Origin: Epiperipatus broadwayi
Taxonomy: Eukaryota > Onychophora > Udeonychophora > Euonychophora > Peripatidae
Length of the DNA stretch: 64,000 nt
Assembly (NCBI GenBank): GCA_028023455.1
Contig: JAQFVV010001008.1
Coordinates: 64,001-128,000 of the forward strand
Direction: 5' to 3'
The number at the start of each line of letters is the position of its first letter. The first letter of the stretch is position 1. The notes under the pieces were generated by a model. That model was not told the DNA's origin. It did not search any database and worked only from the letters and a program-made list of their open reading frames with translations. Position numbers and translations under genes: made by a program. This document shows positions 36,162-47,600 of the stretch, in pieces.

Positions 36162-37806
36162 GGTAAAGGTTTACTATAACAGTCTATCTATGCTTGCCCT
36201 CTATTGTTTAAAATTTAAACTAAATTGTTTAAAATCTTACATGTATGCTATTATATTACAAATAAATTAAAACTTAATCAAATGTAAAAGATAATAAAAA
36301 AAAACCTTTTTAAAGAATTCGAATGTTGGATTAATTACATGACATTAATTAAAAGAATTACTTTTAATTTCTTTGAAGGTTAAGAATTTAAACTGTCTAC
36401 AACATAAGAATTTAAAATAACTACATTTATAGCACATGTTGCAAAAAAAAGACACCCTATGTGTTCAACGGCGTGAATTACATGGACACATGTACAGTTT
36501 TATAGTTGGAAAAAAATGTCTGCTACATGCTTAGTACCTGATGGTGAAATTTTGAGTGTTGCTGCTATTCTGGAAGAAGAATGGAATCTGTGCCAGTTAT
36601 GGGACACCATACAAACTAAGGAATTGGCCATCAAATGGCTTGCATGAAGACTCCTGAAGAACTACACCTTATGTCAACAGTGCGGTGTTTGGTGTGCATT
36701 GGTGATGTACTCTACAGGCTTAGATGGGTGTAGATGGCAATGCAGAATATGTCACCATCACATCTCAATCAGAAAGGGGTCTTTCTTTTTCCAAAGTCAT
36801 CTACCTCTGGGAACAATTATAAGCATAGTGTATTTCTGGGCGCATAATTTTTCCCAACAACACATTGTGCATGAGACCGGCATCAGCAAAAAAATTATCA
36901 TTGACTGGGAGAATTTTTGCTGGGAGGAATGTGCCAAATATTTTGACACAAATCTGACAGTTCTCGGTGGATTTGGTGACAATGGGGAGCCATTAATCAT
37001 TGAAATTGACAAAACCTATTATTTCCACCGAAAATATCCAGGGGGACTATACGGAGAGGTCATTGGTCTTTGGTGGTATAGAGAGAGCATCAACAAAGTG
37101 CTTCTTGACAGAAGTTGCAGACAGGATGGCTGATACACTGGAGGGCCTAATACAGCAGTTCATTTTACCAGGTATGCACTTTATTTCAGATGGCTGGCTG
37201 CATACAATAACATCAGCAGTCTCAACAATGGGGTGTATATGCATTCGGTTGTCATCCATCAGGACAACTTCATGCATCCTGAAGACCAAGATATACACAC
37301 CCAGAATATTGAAAACATGTGGATGAGAGCAAAGCGTAAGTTGAAATTCCAATCTAGCACTAGCAGAGCTTTGTTTTCATCATACCTGCATGAATTTGCC
37401 CTCCAGAGTAGATACAGCAATACCGCTTTTTCTCCAACTTCCTAATGTGTATAAAACATAATTATATTTAAAAAGGTAAATGTTTTTTTTATCTTTTACA
37501 TTTGAATAAATTTTCATGTAATTGTAGTATAGTAGCATATACTTTTTTATTTTAAATTATTAAGTTGTAGACAGTTTAAATTCTTAACTTTCAAAGAAAT
37601 TAAAAGTAATTCTTTTAATTAATGTCGTGTAATTAATCCAACATTCAAATTCTTTAAAAAGTTATTTTTTTATTATCTTTTACATTTGATTAAATTTTAA
37701 TTTATTTGTAATATAATAGCATACATGTAAGATTTTCAAACATTTTAGTTTAAATTTTAAACAATAGAGGGAAAACAAAGATAGACCGTTATAGTAAACC
37801 TTTACC
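36162..37806 (+). mobile_element. Merlin DNA transposon, complete ends
   Basis: Terminal inverted repeats of roughly 250 bases (about 36,162-36,420 and 37,545-37,806) begin GGTAAAGGTTTACTATAAC. The 8-bp direct repeat CTTAAATT at 36,154-36,161 and 37,807-37,814 is the target duplication; Merlin elements produce 8-9 bp. The internal frame encodes an ISXO2/IS1595-type transposase with frameshifts. Inserted into the 3' end of the LINE, it is younger than that LINE. Total length is 1,645 bases. Confidence 0.95.
36516..37445 (+). pseudogene. Merlin transposase (frameshifted)
   Basis: From ATG 36,516 the frame shows an N-terminal helix region and a zinc ribbon (LCQQCG ... CRWQCRICHH), one in-frame stop (about 36,646), then the transposase. 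All three catalytic acidic residues of the ISXO2-type DDE domain are visible: IEIDKTYYFHRKY (about 36,997-37,035), HFISDGWLHT (about 37,180) and TQNIENMWMRAKRK (about 37,297-37,338). Between the first and second the frame moves +1, and it returns near 37,233, so two compensating indels disrupt the middle. It ends at a TAA near 37,443. Cannot make full-length protein. Confidence 0.9.
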
Positions 37807-37814
37807 CTTAAATT

Positions 37815-38560
37815 TAGTATCATGTGGGTCTTTCATTCCTTCAATTGTTACTTTACATCTGACACACCACAAGGCATATTTCACAAAATTGCCAGTCTTA
37901 TGTCCATAAATAGACCCTGAGTTATGTAGTCTTTAATTGATTTATAGTTTGCATTTGTATTGCTATACCATATATGACTTATTGATCTGTAGTTGGACAT
38001 ATTGGGACTTCTAAGAAAAATGTGGTCAATTGACTCTTCCTCTCTCTTACACACCCAGCACACAGGATTGATCTTCTTCAATTTTCTCCTGTATGCCAAA
38101 AATGAGTTTGTAGGGAGGGAATCCAGGTTGATTTTTATTAAGAAATCTTGAAATTTTGCCTCAATGAATCAGAATTGTGTTCTCAAAACCAGTTGCTGAT
38201 TGGTAATCCCATGATACTCTTCGTTTATGTTATTTTCCCCATGTATTATTTTATGTGCATTCCAGCATTTAATTTTTGATATAATTGGATTTTCATTCAG
38301 ATCATCAACTTTCTGAATTTTATCAAACAATGAATTCCACCAACTATTATTAGTGGGCACAGTCTATCTATTGGTGTGATAACTTCTTGGTATGATATAG
38401 TCGAGTATTTATTTTGGAGCCAGAAGAGTATGTTATAGTCTCTCTGGAATATCATGGTTTTGATACAGTAGAGTGAAAGGCCATTGAGCCTTCTAGGCAT
38501 TTGGAGTTTTTTAAAGGCTGATGGCAGCAATTTTTCATCCCCAGAATAGTTTTGCACACA
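37815..38560 (-). pseudogene. LINE C-terminal zinc region
   Basis: CWVCKREEESIDHIFLRSP at about 38,062-38,006 matches the C-x2-C...H-x4-C zinc motif at the end of many LINE ORF2 proteins, with the last cysteine changed to serine (RSP). Before it are KLLPSAFKKLQMPRRLNGLS (38.5 kb) and a tryptophan-containing NNSWWNSLF segment. One frameshift near 38,330 divides the region. Confidence 0.75.
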
Positions 38561-38852
38561 GAGAGTTTATTTTTTTGATAAATTTTTTGGAGGGGCAGAT
38601 ACCAGATAGGAAGTAGTTAATTTTTAGGAATATCAATGAGTTTAAAAGTCTTACCTTACCATGAAGGGAAAATTATATCTTAGAAAGGGAGATCATTGTC
38701 CAGAAAATATCTGTTAACAGGGATTCTTAGACTTTTCTCCTCATAGCACTATTCTATTTTGAAAAATTAAAACCTAAGAATTTCTGTGGATCAGCCGTAA
38801 AATTTGAAGTGATTTTCCTCCCAGTTAGCAAGCTTCAGGAGGCCGATTTTTC

Positions 38853-39898
38853 TTATTGAATTTGAGTTTGTAATTTGTCTGAATACCAAGATAGTATCTG
38901 CTCTAGTTTAGTGATATATTTTTTGGAAGGCAGACAGATGAATATATCATCCATATAACTGAGATGTTTAATCTTCCTTCCCATGGCAGGTTCAAACACA
39001 CCAGGCAATGATCTCTCAATCTCCATCAATAGCAGGTTGATGTAGGCTATAAAATCTAGCACGCTAAGTGGAGATCATTGAGGAATAGAGATGGAGGGTT
39101 CAAACCCAGGTGCAATTTTTCCATTCATTGTGATGTGGATGATTCTGTTGGCTAATAGATTTCCAATCATCATCAGATAAACATTTGGCACCCCATATTT
39201 CTGAAGAATGTCAATTAGAATGTCTGGTCTGACTGAGTTGAACACCATTGATATGTCAAGTTGGATGGCGATCAGTTTTAACATCCTCTGGGCTTTGATA
39301 ACATCAATAAGGAGTTTCATTAGACCAATGACATTAACTGATGGTTTCTCTTTTTTGCATATTGGTTAGTAGAAATGTATTTATAAATTTTCACTTGAAT
39401 TTGATCCTTAATTAATTATTCTATGATTTTAATTAAAAGGGAAATCATTGAGATAGGCCTCAGATTATTCAAGTCATGTCTTTCCATCCCCTTCTTTAGG
39501 AAAGGTATGAGAGATATTGAATACAAGTTGTTAATCTCTTGACTTTCCTCTGCTAAGTGGTTTATCATCGCTTTGATTATTGGCACCGAATATTTCTCTA
39601 GATGTAGAAAGACAAACTTTGGTATGCTGTGTATTCCTGGGTGCACCCTCTCCGGAAGGCTTTTTAGCTTGATGCGGATTTTTTCCTCAGTGATATCATA
39701 GATCAGATTCTCATTTAAGCTGAATAATCTATTGACATTCCCAGTCTGATCAGACTGAAGTGTTGCCCTAAAGTGTTCTCTAATTGCACAGGTCATTTCC
39801 AAGCTCATAAGAATGTTGTTATCTACTATTATGATAGTGGAATGGGTTTTCTGCTGCCCGCTCCCAGTGCCAACCAGAAGTAACTCTTGGATCAACAT
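38853..39898 (-). pseudogene. LINE reverse transcriptase domain
   Basis: Fragments in order: IPFLKKGMERHDLNNLRPIS (39.5 kb; the K-K-G...N-x-R-P-I-S block), IQLDISMVFNSV (39.25 kb; the first catalytic D with the usual K-A-F-D changed to M-V-F-N), PQ-stop-SPLS (39.07 kb; G-x-x-Q-G-x-x-L-S with a TGA), and LSYMDDIFI (38,941-38,958; the YxDD box). The 39,320-39,075 and 39,062-38,853 segments are in the same frame, separated by that stop. The loss of the first aspartate partner and the stop argue against activity. Confidence 0.85.
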
Positions 39899-40177
39899 TG
39901 TTGGTCTGGAAGGAATCTCTTGGCCTGCTTGATTGACATATATTTGGCTAGAGATCTCTGCTTATTCCTGTATTGGCATTTCAGGGCAAGAGCAAAATGT
40001 ACGAATTGATTATCAAGTGGAAATTTCTTTCAGGTTTTGGTCAATAGCATCAAGGACAGCTAATAAGCAGTTAGGGCCTTTTTTGTTAAAGGAAACCTCA
40101 TTTATTATGGATTGGAGGATGCCTCAGAAAATACCTGTTCAGGAGTTGTCTGTTTTAGTAACATTCGAATGATGTTG

Positions 40178-40815
40178 TTATTTCTCTTCTACTATTGGAT
40201 GTTCAATGTTTGCTTCAAGAGATATCTCTAGGGCAAAGTGGTCAGAAAACATCACCGGTTGGAGTTTTGCATTGATTTTGAAATGAATGCTTGGTGAGTA
40301 GTAGATGAGGTCAATCAAGGATCTAAAATTTTTAGTGTAGAAGGCGAAGACATCTATGGGGAAGAAGCTCTCTCCACTCATCAGTATATGATTAAAGAGG
40401 TGAATATATTTTTTATTGAAAGAACTATACAGCACATTGAAATCACCAATTAGAATAAATGGAAATGGGTTTGAGGCCATGACCGAATTGATGACAGTGA
40501 TTACTTTCATGATTAGATCGTGGTTATTTTTAATGTAGAGATAGATTAGATTGATTCGAAAGTGGTTATATTTTAGGTTAGCAATTAGGAAATTTGAGTC
40601 TAGGTGCAGAATTTTGAAGCTAGAAGGGGGGTCTTTTTTGTAATTGGTTAAAATATCTACCCCTCCTGCCACTGCCATAGAAATTGAGCATTTGAAGAAG
40701 CCTATATTTTGGAGGATCTGATCGATTTTACAACATGAATTTAGATGTAACTTGGTCTCTGCCATGCATACCAGATTTGGCTATCCAATTTTGAATAGTC
40801 ATTTATTTAATTCAT
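40178..40815 (-). pseudogene. LINE endonuclease domain (EEP/APE)
   Basis: The segment opens AETKLHLN (matching the Q-E-T-K-L motif with Q to A), contains IGDFNVL at 40,437-40,454 (GDFN catalytic motif) and ends with MFSDHFALE near 40,229-40,250 (S-D-H motif). This is the order of an APE-type LINE endonuclease that nicks target DNA. It is open over nearly 200 codons, so decay is modest, but the N-terminal motif is missing. Confidence 0.85.
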
Positions 40816-40984
40816 AATTATTCTAAGAAATGGATAGAATATACCCAAATATGTATCACAAGCAAATGTGTTAATGAAGACATTAGCATTATTTATAAAA
40901 AGGAAATAATTAAATAGAAATACAAAAATATATGTTTATTTATAGAAGGAATTAGAGTGGTATGGTAGGTTATATTAATTAATA

Positions 40985-41260
40985 GAGATTCAAACTCAGA
41001 CTTTCACGTGACCTACAACTCTCAGTGCCATCTTATATCGCTGACCCACCTGATCACACACATGTTGAAAAGATAAATAATCACTAATATACACATATGT
41101 GTGGAGACAGAATCTGGACCAATTGATAAGTGCTGGTTTAACACATAATACATATATTGGTGATTATTTATCTTTTCAACATGTGTGTGATCAGGTGGGT
41201 CAGTGATATAAGATGGCTGAGAGTTGTGGGTTGTGTGAAAATCTGACTTCAAATCCTGCA
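40985..41260. repeat. Palindromic repeat, family P
   Basis: Arms 40,985-41,100 and 41,145-41,260 are reverse complements (GATTCAAACTCAGACTTTCA... and its complement), related to the 23.4-kb palindrome (GATCACACACATGTTGAAAA block). The central unpaired part holds TTGATAAGTGCTGGTTTAACACATAA. This resembles a worn hammerhead core (CUGAUGA, GUG...CAC helix II, GAAA) with three core substitutions, and long arms that would extend helix I. Confidence 0.75.
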
Positions 41261-42204
41261 TATATTACATAAATAATATATAGGGTATATGAGCACAGAC
41301 TTTTACATGAACCACCACTCTATCTCATAACAATGATACACTTGAACATACATAGACATAGGTATTTAATAAGCCTGTGTTTCAGTTATTTACATATATA
41401 AATGCAGGTGTTAAGCCTGTACAATGTATTAATTAATTGAGTAATGGAAAGTTGTCAAGAAAAATGCAAATAAAAAACTCCACACAATAATAATAATTAT
41501 AGTATTAGTTCAGAATGAATTCAGAAACAAAAATATGTGCTAAACCGACATACATCCAATGCAAATTTCAAGAATACAAAAAACGACCCCCACCCCTAAA
41601 AAACTGTTAATAAATTTAATTCAACTATAAAATGAAAAGATTTAAAAATTTAATGAATAATAACAAACGAAAGATAATTGGTAATTTAAATTAAACAAAA
41701 ATGGGGGGGGGGGTAATATAATCCTAGCAATAAACCATAAAAATATGACGTAGGTAAAATTAGAGTTTTAAAATGTGTTGTTTTTATAGGTTTTGCCACC
41801 AAAAAATATTTTTTTTGGTTGATAAACAAATGAGATACAAATAATGTCAAAAGATTTATCGCAATTGTTGTAATTTTGGCATTCAGTCCTTGTATTCCTA
41901 CTAGTGGACAACGTATTATTGATGAAGTAATCCTAATTTGTGAATTATTACTTTGAACATAATACAGTAACCATTATCTTTTGCTTTTGGAGTGATCCTA
42001 TTTTATAGGCAGCTGCCCTATCTCACAATAAAAATTCACCTCTTTATGTCATTGACAGTAAGTGGCCCATGAAATTTTTTAAGAGGAGTGTTGTAATGTC
42101 ATCACCAAAATGCAAGGGAAAAGACCCAGAGCATATCTAATTTAGCAACAACACAACTATTTTTTTCCATACCAAACATTATTAAAAGATCTAATGTGTA
42201 TATA

Positions 42205-42290
42205 TATATATATATGTTAAAGCGTTGACCGGGAAGTGAACCCGGGCGGCTGCTTGACTGCTGTTTGACAAATAACATCTGGAGCAGATC
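42205..42290 (-). mobile_element. SINE-T partial copy
   Basis: The - strand carries CCCGGGTTCACTTCCCGG (T arm/B box) followed by TCAACGCTTTAACATATA, matching the 3' end ...GGGGCTTTGACATATGAG of the 45.8-kb copy. The tRNA 5' half is not recognisable. A (TA)n run abuts the 3' end. Confidence 0.5.
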
Positions 42291-42299
42291 AATCTTTAT

Positions 42300-43507
42300 T
42301 TTTATTTTCAATTTTTTCTAGTAGTGACAATTGGAAAAAAAAAAGATAAATATTTATATGTTATTTTATAATTGTTAATGCCAAACAACTTCATTATTTT
42401 ATTGCTCATCCTAAATGAAAACAATAAAAATTTATTCGTTCTGAAGAGAAACCAGAATAGATCAACATACCACCTCAAATAACTATTGATTATGGGACAG
42501 GAAGAGTCCAATGACACTACTTGATAAAAGCAAACGAAGTACTTGGACCTTGTTGAAATTCACCGCTTAAAATAATTGTTTTTAAAAATGACTTAATTTA
42601 GTCGAATTTATATAATAATTATGCAAAATATTAAATGATTATATTACTGATATTTTTAAGCACAAATTTGATAATTAATTTTTTTCTGAAGGTATTGCAG
42701 CCCCATTGCTTATTGGCTATTTGCTTACATTATTGTTGCTTCATTGGTAACTCTATTTATATTGAATCCACTCTATAAAGTTCCATAATTTGGACAATAC
42801 CATTATTGAGATTAACCCTGAAGACGAGTCTACAACATTACTTAAAGATATGGACAAATATGGGCATTAAAAAAGAGTATAATTGGAGAGAAGAATTACA
42901 AAGTAAACATAGATTATATAAATGTAATATTAATTAAAGAATTTAAATGTACTATAATTTAATTTTTATATGTCAAATTTTTTACCAGATGTATGTGTCA
43001 ACATCCTCTTTAGATAAATACATTTGTTAGAGATTATATCATTTTCAGCCTAGATATACATTTAAATCTAAAGATTAATTTATTAAATCTTATTAAATAT
43101 AACCACATGATATCATTAATCCAAGACGGTGACTGTTTTTTATGGTAATATTTTGAGATATACTTAAAACTTTTACTTTTCCGTCTATATTTCAAACTTA
43201 TGAATGAAGACATCTGAAAAAGGTAAATGATCTACAGATGCATTAGTAATAATTATTAATCTATTTATCTAAAGATGATGTTGTCAAATGTGATGCAAGA
43301 AATTTGGCATTTGTAAGTTAAATTGTAGTGATTTGATATTGATAAATACTGAACAAAGATTATGAAAACATATAAGAAATTGTGCCCGGGGAATTAAAAA
43401 GTATGAGTCTAGCTCATTTATTTTTTTCAGATGTCTTTATTCATATATTTGAAGTATGTGTATAACAGAATAGAAGATTTAAGTATATTTAGAAAATTCA
43501 TTTAATA
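42300..43507. other. AT-rich DNA, nothing recognised
   Basis: No supported feature. One CTGAAGACGAG near 42,820 was considered as a ribozyme relic and rejected. Confidence 0.5.
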
Positions 43508-44190
43508 TTACATCTAATCAAACTGAGAGAGTTCAAACCTCTCAAGCGTTTAGCCAATCAAATCGCAAATACTGGGACAAAAAATTTAACAAGAAAAGGG
43601 CGATTCCACTCTCTTCTTTACTTGTCTGTCTATATATCCAAGCCAGTCCAAAGTAATTAGATCTGCAAGCATGAATCTTAAATATTTTCACACTTAACTC
43701 ACTGAGTTCTAATTATAAACATACAGCGTGAAATCTTTCGATTTACTATGCAATAGTTTTTAGATGTTATAACTTGCAGCAATATATGTAAATAATATTT
43801 ATTTCTACAAACGCAGACGGTATTGAAATCAAACCGAGAGAATGCAAACCTCTCAAGCGTTTAGCCAATCAAATCGCAAATACTGGAACAAAGAATTTAA
43901 CAAGAAAAGAGCGGTTCCACTCTCTTCTTTACTTGTCTGTCTACATATCCAAGCCAGTAGAACTCAGTGAGTTAAGTGTGAAGATATTTAAGATTCATGC
44001 TTGCAGATCTAAGTACTTTGGACTGACTTGGATATATAGACAGACAAGTAAAGAAGAGAGTGGAACCGCTCTTTTCTTGTTAAATTCTTTGTCCCAGTAT
44101 TTGCGGTCTGATTGGCTAAACGCTTGGGAGGTTTGCACTCTCTCAGTTTGATTTCAATACCGTCTGCATTTGTAGAAATAAATATTAATT
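43508..44190. repeat. Three-copy repeat with palindromic core
   Basis: A unit reading CAAACCTCTCAAGCGTTTAG, CCAATCAAATCGCAAATACTGG, then CTCTCTTCTTTACTTGTCTG occurs directly at 43,508-43,660 and 43,815-43,960, and inverted at 44,030-44,165. The last two form a near-complete palindrome of about 400 bases (43,793-44,190) whose ends share ATTTATTTCTACAAA and GCAGACGGTATTGAAATCAAA. No coding capacity: a foldback/MITE-like element with an extra partial copy. Confidence 0.8.
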
Positions 44191-45539
44191 ACAACTAATA
44201 TTTCCCTAAAAGAATAATCACATTAGAGATCTAATTACTTTTTTTTATTATATATTCAGAAAAAATCATTAGAATAACAGCAAGAGTTTATTTCAACTAC
44301 ATATATTACATAAAACTTCACATAACTTAGATGCAAATTAATTTTTTGGAAGATAGTGAGCTGCAATATGTCAATTAAAACTCTATATTAATGGAAGATT
44401 GCAGTATGTTGTTTAAAGTTGTCAAGTTCTGAAAAGTTTTCTTTGAGTTGCAATGTTATGTTGTAAATAAAACTAAACAAAAGTGTGCTTCCTTGGTGCC
44501 ATATTACATTCGCAACTTTTAATAAAAATTTATCTTTTATCATAATTAAAAACTTAATGCTCATTACTTTATGAATATTCATATTTGTAGAGATGCTAAA
44601 AAATATATAACCTTGTAGAAAATCTATTCTTCAATTTCTAATTTGATATTCCAAATGTGTGCTAATAAACTTATAATTTACATATCACACAATTTAGGTT
44701 AACAATCTTTTGATTACAGCTGGGTGTCTGATGTGGTATAATTTTACTCGTTGTAAAACTTGTTTTTATTAAATTATTAATAAAATTTAACTTTTTTTAG
44801 ATACATTGAGCTTAGATTTTTTAAATCATTTGTGTCATATTAATCTTATAAGATATTAAGCAAACAATCTTGGTTTCAACTTAACTCGTGCTTTTTTTAA
44901 TAAAATTCTGTTTATTTTATTTCAATACACTTGTATTCAAAATATTAAAATGTTTTTGAATTTTAATTTTGGTAGCTTGATAGCAAACAAATTCAAAAAT
45001 GTCTTCTAAATGAAAGGAATCTTAGATTAAAAAGATCCATATAGAAGATGACATGATCCAACTTCATTGATGAAAATCATAAAACAAACTAGTTTAGAAA
45101 TACGAACAGGATAGCCCTAGATATGGACTTAATGAGCATTATCATTTAGTATATTTTTATTATTCAAGATTATATATAGATAAAAGCATTCCGAATAGGA
45201 TAAACAGAATCTATTCTTGAAAAATTTACAAAATATAATTAATTTGGCTAATAAAAATCTATCTGCTAATAAGTCAGTGATATCTTTTTTTTAAAATATG
45301 AATTTTTTAGATGGGTACCAGAAAAGTTACTAGTATTTTTGATCTCTATTTATTTTGTTCAATAATTTTTATTTTCACTAACGTATCATTTCAGAACTTA
45401 AGATAACTCTTAAAAAAAGAGAAGAAAGGAGAGAAGGAAAAACTATTCTAGAAATAATTTGACTATACAATCAATCTGTTACCCACAAATACGTCCGCAT
45501 ATAGGACATGATGGTTCATTTTCTGCTCAACAGAAATTT
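44191..45539. other. AT-rich DNA, nothing recognised
   Basis: No supported gene, RNA or repeat. Confidence 0.55.
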
Positions 45540-46690
45540 TTCATTTGTGAAATATTCCAACACCATATCTAATTGCAGCTCATCATATTCTATTCTCTGT
45601 CATATCTTCTCAATGAAAACAATTGGCATTGCTCTTCTTTAGAATGTCTTTGAGATAATCCTTATAATGTAATTGGCTCAAGTTCACAATAATGCCCTCT
45701 TTTAGGAAGTCTTGCATTGTTTATTCGTTTTAAAAGTCCATTTCAGTGAAGGTATCCTTCAAGTTAAAGAACATATTGAATGGCCCAGCTGATCTTACCA
45801 TTGTATTTTTCTCATATGTCAAAGCCCCGGCCAGGAAACAAACCAGGGACAACTGCTTATAAGGCAGCCATGCTAAACACTCGGCCACCAACGCTTTATC
45901 ATTGTATTTTTAAAATTTTGCTGAGCATTTTTAAGTGAAAATTTGCTCCTTTCTTTATATTGCATCAATAGAATGTCCAAGTCTCACTTCCATGCAATAA
46001 ATTAGGCAAAATAACAGCATTATGTATAGTTTTGTTGCAACAATTATTTTCCTGTGATGATATAATTTATCTTTTAACTAGTGAAAAGCAGCCGCAGCAC
46101 ATTAGAAGGTTCGTCATTTAAGTCCTCCTTTCTTTTTATAAAATTACTAAGTATTTAAATTGGGTAACCATCTCAAGTTCATAACTATTCTGCTAACAGT
46201 TATTGAGAATTTTTTTCCTATCAGTGACTAATAAAGAATTTGAGTGTTTTGAACATTAATTAATAAAGCAGTCTTTATATGTGACATTCAAAACATTAAG
46301 TGCATTCTCCAAATCGACTTTTGAACTGGAAAAATTAGCACAATCATCAACATACCGCAAATCTAGAATCTAAAAAGATGAAGTTCTTGTTTTGTTTTTA
46401 ATTAATTCTTATTTAAAATTCCATCATCAAACTTATATCGCATCTTGATCCCTGTCTAATTAAGCGGTCTATAAACAAATTCAAAAGATCATTGATGTTG
46501 AGTCAAGTGCTTGTTTAACAACAGTTCTTATTTCAAATGTCTCAGATTTTCCATCTATAGTATTAATACGTCTTCTCATGTCATTATGTAGAAGCTGAAT
46601 AATAGGAATAAATTTTAACGACAGATTTATAGTTTAATCATTCTTACATGACAGTTTCACACCTTTACTCTATAATCTATTTATAAAAAA
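45540..46690 (-). pseudogene. Decayed non-LTR retrotransposon (unplaced LINE clade)
   Basis: The - strand shows, in order: KFIPIIQLLHNDMRRRI (46.6 kb), EIRTVVKQA (compare VTNGVKQG), GIKMRYKFDDGILN, then DLRYVDDCANFSS near 46,330 (catalytic YxDD box with cysteine following). Further down come HGSETWTFY...KMLSKILKIQW (45.95 kb) and YKDYLKDILKKSN (45.65 kb). These match the common animal LINE group whose protein contains LRYADDC...CETWT...LKIKW...RYKDTLK. It is too decayed for clade assignment. A SINE-T insertion splits it. Confidence 0.75.
45811..45900 (-). mobile_element. SINE-T, complete ~90-bp copy with target duplication
   Basis: Flanked by CATTGTATTTTT (45,799-45,810; right copy 45,900-45,911, sharing one ambiguous base). 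On the - strand: GCGTTGGTGGCCGAGTG (A box), GCTGCCTTATAAGCAG (anticodon arm; family consensus CTTGTAA would read as Thr TGT), CCTGGTTTGTTTCCTGG (B box) and the short tail GGGGCTTTGACATATGAG before the A-rich target. The element is little more than a tRNA plus about 15 bases, unusually small for a SINE. Confidence 0.8.
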
Positions 46691-47371
46691 CAATACACTT
46701 TGAATTACATTTTGAGCTGTAGTTTTTTTAAAATGTGTGATAGCTGCATTGTGTTATTCTAATTTCATGCTTTTGCCTTATATTTTTTTTAAAGAATCGA
46801 TTTATCACTAAGAAATATGAACGACTTTAATATAGCCGAATATACTGTGGTCTGGGAATACAAAAAAATTAAGATTTGAATTACTATTCAATAAGAAACG
46901 ATTGTATTGCATATAAAAATGTTATTTCATACGGATTTATAAGTGTCAAGTTTTATGCACTTCAAACTTATTCACCAATCACTTCGGATAAATACATTAA
47001 CAATTATTATTAATTTTATACAAAACTAGAGATTATCTCTAGCCCAGATATAAACTTTAAATCTCAGTTAAAGATTAATACACTTTTTATCCAAATAAAA
47101 CACATAGAATAAACAACTTAATTTTTTGTTTTCATGGTAATATCTTTTTAGATATGTTTAAAACATTCCTTGACATCCTTTAAAATATCTTTTTCAAATG
47201 TTTTTATTCTAAGTTTCAAGCATGTGGAGCGAGAAACTTTAAGTGTCTTTAATAAAAAAGTTATGTAGCTTTTATTTGATTTAATCTTCTTTAATTCTCT
47301 TTTAAAGTAATACAGAATTTTATACAATATATATATATAAGTACAAACATATGATATAAATATGTGTACTA
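46691..47371. other. AT-rich DNA, nothing recognised
   Basis: No supported feature. Confidence 0.55.
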
Positions 47372-47465
47372 TTTACAATTATATATATATATATATCATT
47401 AGATGTTTATAGTTGGATTTACAATTATATATATATATATATCATTAGATGTTTATAGTTGGATT
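47372..47465. repeat. 46-bp tandem duplication
   Basis: The unit TTTACAATT(AT)nCATTAGATGTTTATAG... occurs twice, starting at 47,372 and 47,418. It overlaps the left end of the long direct repeat at 47,428. Confidence 0.85.
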
Positions 47466-47600
47466 AATCTGAAGTTGTTTCACAAGGACAACTGGATTTT
47501 AAACAATTTTACTTCACTTCTAGTTTTATCACTTTAAAAAAGAAGACATATGGCTTTCTTGCTTGGGCAATCATAAGAAGTTCAGGTGCCAAACAAATCC
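47428..47600. repeat. 172-bp dispersed direct repeat, copy 1
   Basis: Almost identical to 52,780-52,959, with one substitution noted (CAGGTGCC versus CAGGCGCC). Its right part, read on the - strand, is CCTGAACTTCTTATGATTGC and AAGCAAGAAAGCCATATG, resembling the SINE-Q tail (GAACTTCTTATGAACTCC...GCAATAAAGCC). It may therefore be the 3' segment of a retroelement ending in an AT microsatellite. Confidence 0.8.

Larger units (their letters stand above)
35980..40815 (-). mobile_element. APE-type LINE (L1/Tx1-like), split by Merlin
   Basis: On the - strand the order is apurinic-type endonuclease (40.8-40.2 kb), RT (39.9-38.85 kb), a C-terminal CxxC...H zinc region (38.06 kb), a stop, an AATAAA (about 36,002-35,997) and an A tract (about 35,983-35,976). 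The Merlin transposon at 36,162-37,806 interrupts the last codons. When its 8-bp duplication is counted once, the frame runs on through the junction to end KKVMEKIMKKD and stop. The 5' end near 40,815 lacks the first endonuclease motif, so the copy is 5'-truncated. The zinc region and RT suggest the L1/Tx1 group, but the clade is not certain. Confidence 0.85.

Noticed and set aside
36797-37352. Frames on the - strand inside the Merlin element
   Set aside because: Shadows of the transposase, whose DDE motifs are on the + strand.
42815-42860. CTGAAGACGAG followed by AAAGAT as a hammerhead
   Set aside because: The GAAA position is not conserved, helix II is weak and helix I absent.
43933-44151. 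72-codon + strand frame
   Set aside because: Lies within a palindromic non-coding repeat; no protein similarity.
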